A stretch of 64,000 nucleotides of DNA from Bacteroidota bacterium (lineage in GTDB: Bacteria; Bacteroidota; Bacteroidia; Bacteroidales; VadinHA17). The stretch lies in NCBI GenBank assembly GCA_029547705.1, contig JAKPOU010000063.1:124001-188000 (forward strand). Direction: 5' to 3'. This document shows positions 61,776-64,000 of the stretch, piece by piece. The notes below the pieces were generated by a model. The model did no database searches and was not told the DNA's origin. It saw nothing but the letters and a program-made list of their open reading frames with translations. Each line of letters opens with the position of its first letter. Position 1 is the stretch's first letter. The translations under genes and the position numbers were made by a program.

Positions 61776-64000
61776 ATGCATACTTCTTCCGAGCAGACAA
61801 GAAAGACTTCTACCACCGTGATCAGACAGACGGGAATACCCTTTTTTGCCCGGAAGCACGATATGACATTTTTCCAGGGAAACCGTCAGGCATTTTCCTC
61901 TGCATCGTTCATTCAGCCCAAATTAGCAGTAAGTCAGCCTGAAGATCCTCAGGAAAAGGAAGCCGACCAGATGGCTGACAGAGTGATGACCATGCCCGAT
62001 ACCCAGGTTTCGTCAGCGCCGGCAGAAAAGGAAGAGGAAATTCAGCGCCAGGAAGAAGAAGAACCGGTTCAGAGAACCGCTTCAGAAGAGATCAGGAAAC
62101 CGGACGACAGGGAGAAAGACGAACATGTGAGCCGGAAGATAATCCCGGGTGATGGCCGGGTACTGGTCGCACGCTCAGGGAGGAGCCCGCCTGGTCCGGC
62201 AAAAAGTTCATTTGAACATTCCCTTTCATCTGCCAGAGGGACCGGATCGCCGTTACCTGGTGAAACCCGTTCCTTTATGGAAAGCCGTTTTAATGCCGAT
62301 TTCTCAGGTGTGCGTATTCATACCGGGGAATTATCCGTTCAGATGAACAGAGAGATCAATTCTCAGGCATTTACCTACGGCAATGATATTTTTTTCAACA
62401 GCGGCAAATACTCTACAGGTACCCCGGAGGGGCAAAGTCTTATTGCCCATGAACTGACTCATACAATACAGCAGGGAGCCAGCAGTCATATTTCCCCCAA
62501 AAACACGGGAAGGCAAAAAAACATTACTGTTGCCGCAAGAAATAATAACGCCCATTCTACCCATTCTACCCATTCTACCCTTCACAGGAGTGCTGCAAAC
62601 ATGACGGCAGCAGTCAGTATCGCCAAAGGGGAAGCCGGGAAAGTTATAGCCAATAAGGAAGGCCCCGACGGTTTCCGTGTCGGGTGGCCCCGTCTGATGG
62701 AATATTTCAGGACTGCCCTTGGTCCGGAAAAGATACTACCTGAAGGGCAGACAGGAGATTCCACAGACGTATCTGAATCTCAGATCAGAAAGTTTTTTAA
62801 AGCAGATAATGTCGATGTCGTAACACCGGATAACAGGGTGATAAAAGGAACCCGTGATGCATTACCCAGCTGGTGCGGAATTTTTGCTTTCTGGTCACTG
62901 AACAAAGCAGGGCTGCCAATGAAAAAATGGACCCTCGGCAGAATGACTATTCCTCCGGAGGCAGCCTTTTCTCCAGGAACGACTCCTCCTCCGGGTGCAA
63001 TTGCCTACCGCAAAGAGCGCTCACATTACGGACTGGTCGAAAAATCAGACGGAGTAAGCGTTACAACCATTAACGGCAATACCGCCGGCGATGATCATCT
63101 GGGAGGTGAGGTCCAGGTGCAGACCCATCCTCTTTCAGGCTGGATGGCTTTTATTGATCCCATGAAGCTTATTGAAGGAACTGTCCGCAATCCTGACTTC
63201 GGGGTTGAAGAACGGCAATTATCGTTAAGTGATCTCAGGAAAGAGCTTTTTGGAGTTCAGAGGAAGGAGCAGTCAGATGAGACCGGTAAAAAGGATCAGG
63301 AAAATTCCGTGCAGAGCCATCCGGCACCTTCAGTACAGGCTAAAAAAACTGAAGACACTGAAAACAGGGAAGAGATTGAGCGGAAAGAGGAGAAACGGGA
63401 AGACGGGGAAAGTAAACTACAGACAAAAATGCTGATCCACGATACCGGAGGGTCCGCTGTAAACGTGGTTCAGCAAAGATCCGAACCGAAAGTCCAGCGC
63501 GGTATCTTCAGCGCAATACGCGGAGCCATTAACAGCGCTGTTGAATGGGCCGGCGACAGACTGGAGGAGGGTAAAAAATGGCTGCTCGGGAAAATTAGAA
63601 ATCTCATCATGAAAGTCCCGGGCTATAAAGCTTTACGGGTTGTCCTGGGTGAGGATCCGATCACAGGGGAACATGTGGAGCGTAACGGTAAGAACTTCAT
63701 TGATGCCGCCCTCGATATTATGCCTTTCGGCGAACAGCTTAAGGAAAAGATGCAGGAACTGGGCATTCTTGAAAAAGCTGAACAGTTTGTCGATAAAACA
63801 ATTGGACGCGTTAAAAATCTTGTTAACGGAATATTCGATGTATTCTCGAACTTCTGGAACAGTCTTTCCCTGTCAGATATAAGGAATGTCTCAGGAGTGT
63901 TCAGCCGGCTCGAAAACGCATTCACATCATTCTTTGAGCAGATAAAGAGCTTTGCCAGTGGTGTCGCAGGTGATTTTCTCGAGTTTATTAAAAAGGCATT
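61776..64000 (+). CDS. DUF4157 (eCIS core) - CHAP-like putative cargo/toxin, partial
   Basis: An uninterrupted frame of 741 codons runs off the right edge with no stop. ATG 61776 follows the tape measure gene by 9 bases. The N-terminus has the cargo-type motif FIQPKLAVSQPEDPQEKEADQMADRVM (about 46-72) and a charged disordered linker. The eCIS core domain (about 168-235) has FNADFSGVRIHT and the HExxH motif AHELTHTIQQG (His 225, Glu 226, His 229). The next domain (about 270-465) looks like a CHAP/NlpC-type amidase or peptidase: Cys 367 in SWCGIFAFWSLNKAG, His 417 in SHYGLVEK and Asn 433/435 in INGNTAG. Amphipathic helices follow (GYKALRVVLGEDPITGEHVERN), typical of large DUF4157 proteins. It is probably a payload loaded in the tube. 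Confidence 0.85.
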   Translation, partial: MHTSSEQTRKTSTTVIRQTGIPFFARKHDMTFFQGNRQAFSSASFIQPKLAVSQPEDPQEKEADQMADRVMTMPDTQVSSAPAEKEEEIQRQEEEEPVQRTASEEIRKPDDREKDEHVSRKIIPGDGRVLVARSGRSPPGPAKSSFEHSLSSARGTGSPLPGETRSFMESRFNADFSGVRIHTGELSVQMNREINSQAFTYGNDIFFNSGKYSTGTPEGQSLIAHELTHTIQQGASSHISPKNTGRQKNITVAARNNNAHSTHSTHSTLHRSAANMTAAVSIAKGEAGKVIANKEGPDGFRVGWPRLMEYFRTALGPEKILPEGQTGDSTDVSESQIRKFFKADNVDVVTPDNRVIKGTRDALPSWCGIFAFWSLNKAGLPMKKWTLGRMTIPPEAAFSPGTTPPPGAIAYRKERSHYGLVEKSDGVSVTTINGNTAGDDHLGGEVQVQTHPLSGWMAFIDPMKLIEGTVRNPDFGVEERQLSLSDLRKELFGVQRKEQSDETGKKDQENSVQSHPAPSVQAKKTEDTENREEIERKEEKREDGESKLQTKMLIHDTGGSAVNVVQQRSEPKVQRGIFSAIRGAINSAVEWAGDRLEEGKKWLLGKIRNLIMKVPGYKALRVVLGEDPITGEHVERNGKNFIDAALDIMPFGEQLKEKMQELGILEKAEQFVDKTIGRVKNLVNGIFDVFSNFWNSLSLSDIRNVSGVFSRLENAFTSFFEQIKSFASGVAGDFLEFIKKA
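62553..62579 (+). repeat. Three tandem copies of a 9-base unit (CATTCTACC)
   Basis: Three exact, adjacent, in-frame copies encode His-Ser-Thr three times in the linker between the eCIS core and CHAP-like domains of the cargo protein. Change in copy number would keep the frame, so length variation between strains is possible. Confidence 0.85.

Noticed and set aside
62331..62585. Minus-strand frame with GRMGRMGRMG repeat
   Set aside because: The repeat is the complement of the 9-base tandem repeat in the cargo gene. The frame is opposite the HExxH domain.
61757..63882. Set of short plus-strand frames suggesting a broken region after the tape measure gene
   Set aside because: They are in the wrong phase. 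A single frame from 61776 is open to the window end and encodes recognisable domains, so the region is not degraded.
41155..64000. Prophage or type VI secretion system
   Set aside because: No capsid, terminase, portal, integrase, TssJLM or ClpV-like gene is seen. DUF4255, LysM adaptor, CIS_TMP and DUF4157 together point to eCIS.
1..64000. tRNA, rRNA, CRISPR, insertion sequence or attachment site
   Set aside because: No cloverleaf-type tRNA, rRNA core sequence, direct-repeat array, transposase frame or flanking duplication was noticed by eye. Gene gaps are short apart from 40624-41154. A tRNAscan or ISfinder run would settle this.

Overview
The window reads as chromosomal DNA of a Bacteroidota bacterium, most like a Bacteroidales-type anaerobe or facultative anaerobe. 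Supporting this are TAnnTTTG-type -7 promoter elements, scarce Shine-Dalgarno sites, lipoprotein signals, FlgD-like/T9SS-style modules, a CBM9-DUF5916 protein, two rhamnosidase-type glycoside hydrolases and NrfHA. I saw no rRNA, tRNA, insertion sequence, CRISPR array or prophage packaging gene. All family names come from reading motifs; no search was run.

Layout. 1-3439 (minus): a partial YbhN-like membrane protein and a GH78 rhamnosidase. 3559-6913 (plus): an orphan membrane-fusion protein, a dicarboxylate/glutamate-type symporter and a small lipoprotein. 6943-10144 (minus): an S9 peptidase and a small secreted protein. 10255-12881 (minus): NrfA, NrfH (ammonifying nitrite reduction) and a GNAT acetyltransferase. 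13029-20307: an apparent exopolysaccharide locus, with a secreted TIM-barrel hydrolase on plus facing a minus-strand run of response regulator, YaiO-like outer-membrane barrel, HEAT-repeat membrane protein and processive GT2. 20459-23636 (minus): DUF5916 protein and a small membrane protein. 23817-26792: uracil-DNA glycosylase divergent from dCMP deaminase plus S41 peptidase. 26789-35925: lamin-tail surface protein and housekeeping genes (asd, purine nucleoside phosphorylase, lpxK, sppA, folK, radC, rpsT, an OmpA-like lipoprotein). 36039-40623 (minus): an arabinose/fucose-isomerase-like enzyme with a GH106-like hydrolase.

41155 to the right edge (plus) is the standout: a tightly packed operon of about 23 kb for an extracellular contractile injection system (eCIS; Afp/PVC/MAC relatives). 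Gene order is DUF4255 cap, unknown 398-aa protein, sheath, two tube proteins, a 57-aa DUF5908 protein, LysM hub adaptor, VgrG-like spike, PAAR tip, gp25 wedge, two large J-type baseplate proteins, a 1404-aa Ig/PKD protein with a hydrophobic C-terminal helix, tape-measure protein, and a putative cargo protein that runs off the window. The cargo joins a DUF4157 (eCIS core) domain to a CHAP-like cysteine amidase/peptidase domain. No AAA+ ATPase of the Afp15/Pvc15 kind is visible, so the locus probably continues past base 64000.

The eCIS operon has a leader of about 240 nt. It holds a 15-codon reading frame whose stop falls in the loop of a terminator-like hairpin, which suggests attenuation control. 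The most novel-looking items are that leader, the 398-aa unknown, the duplicated Ig-PKD protein with a possible membrane helix, and the DUF4157-CHAP cargo.
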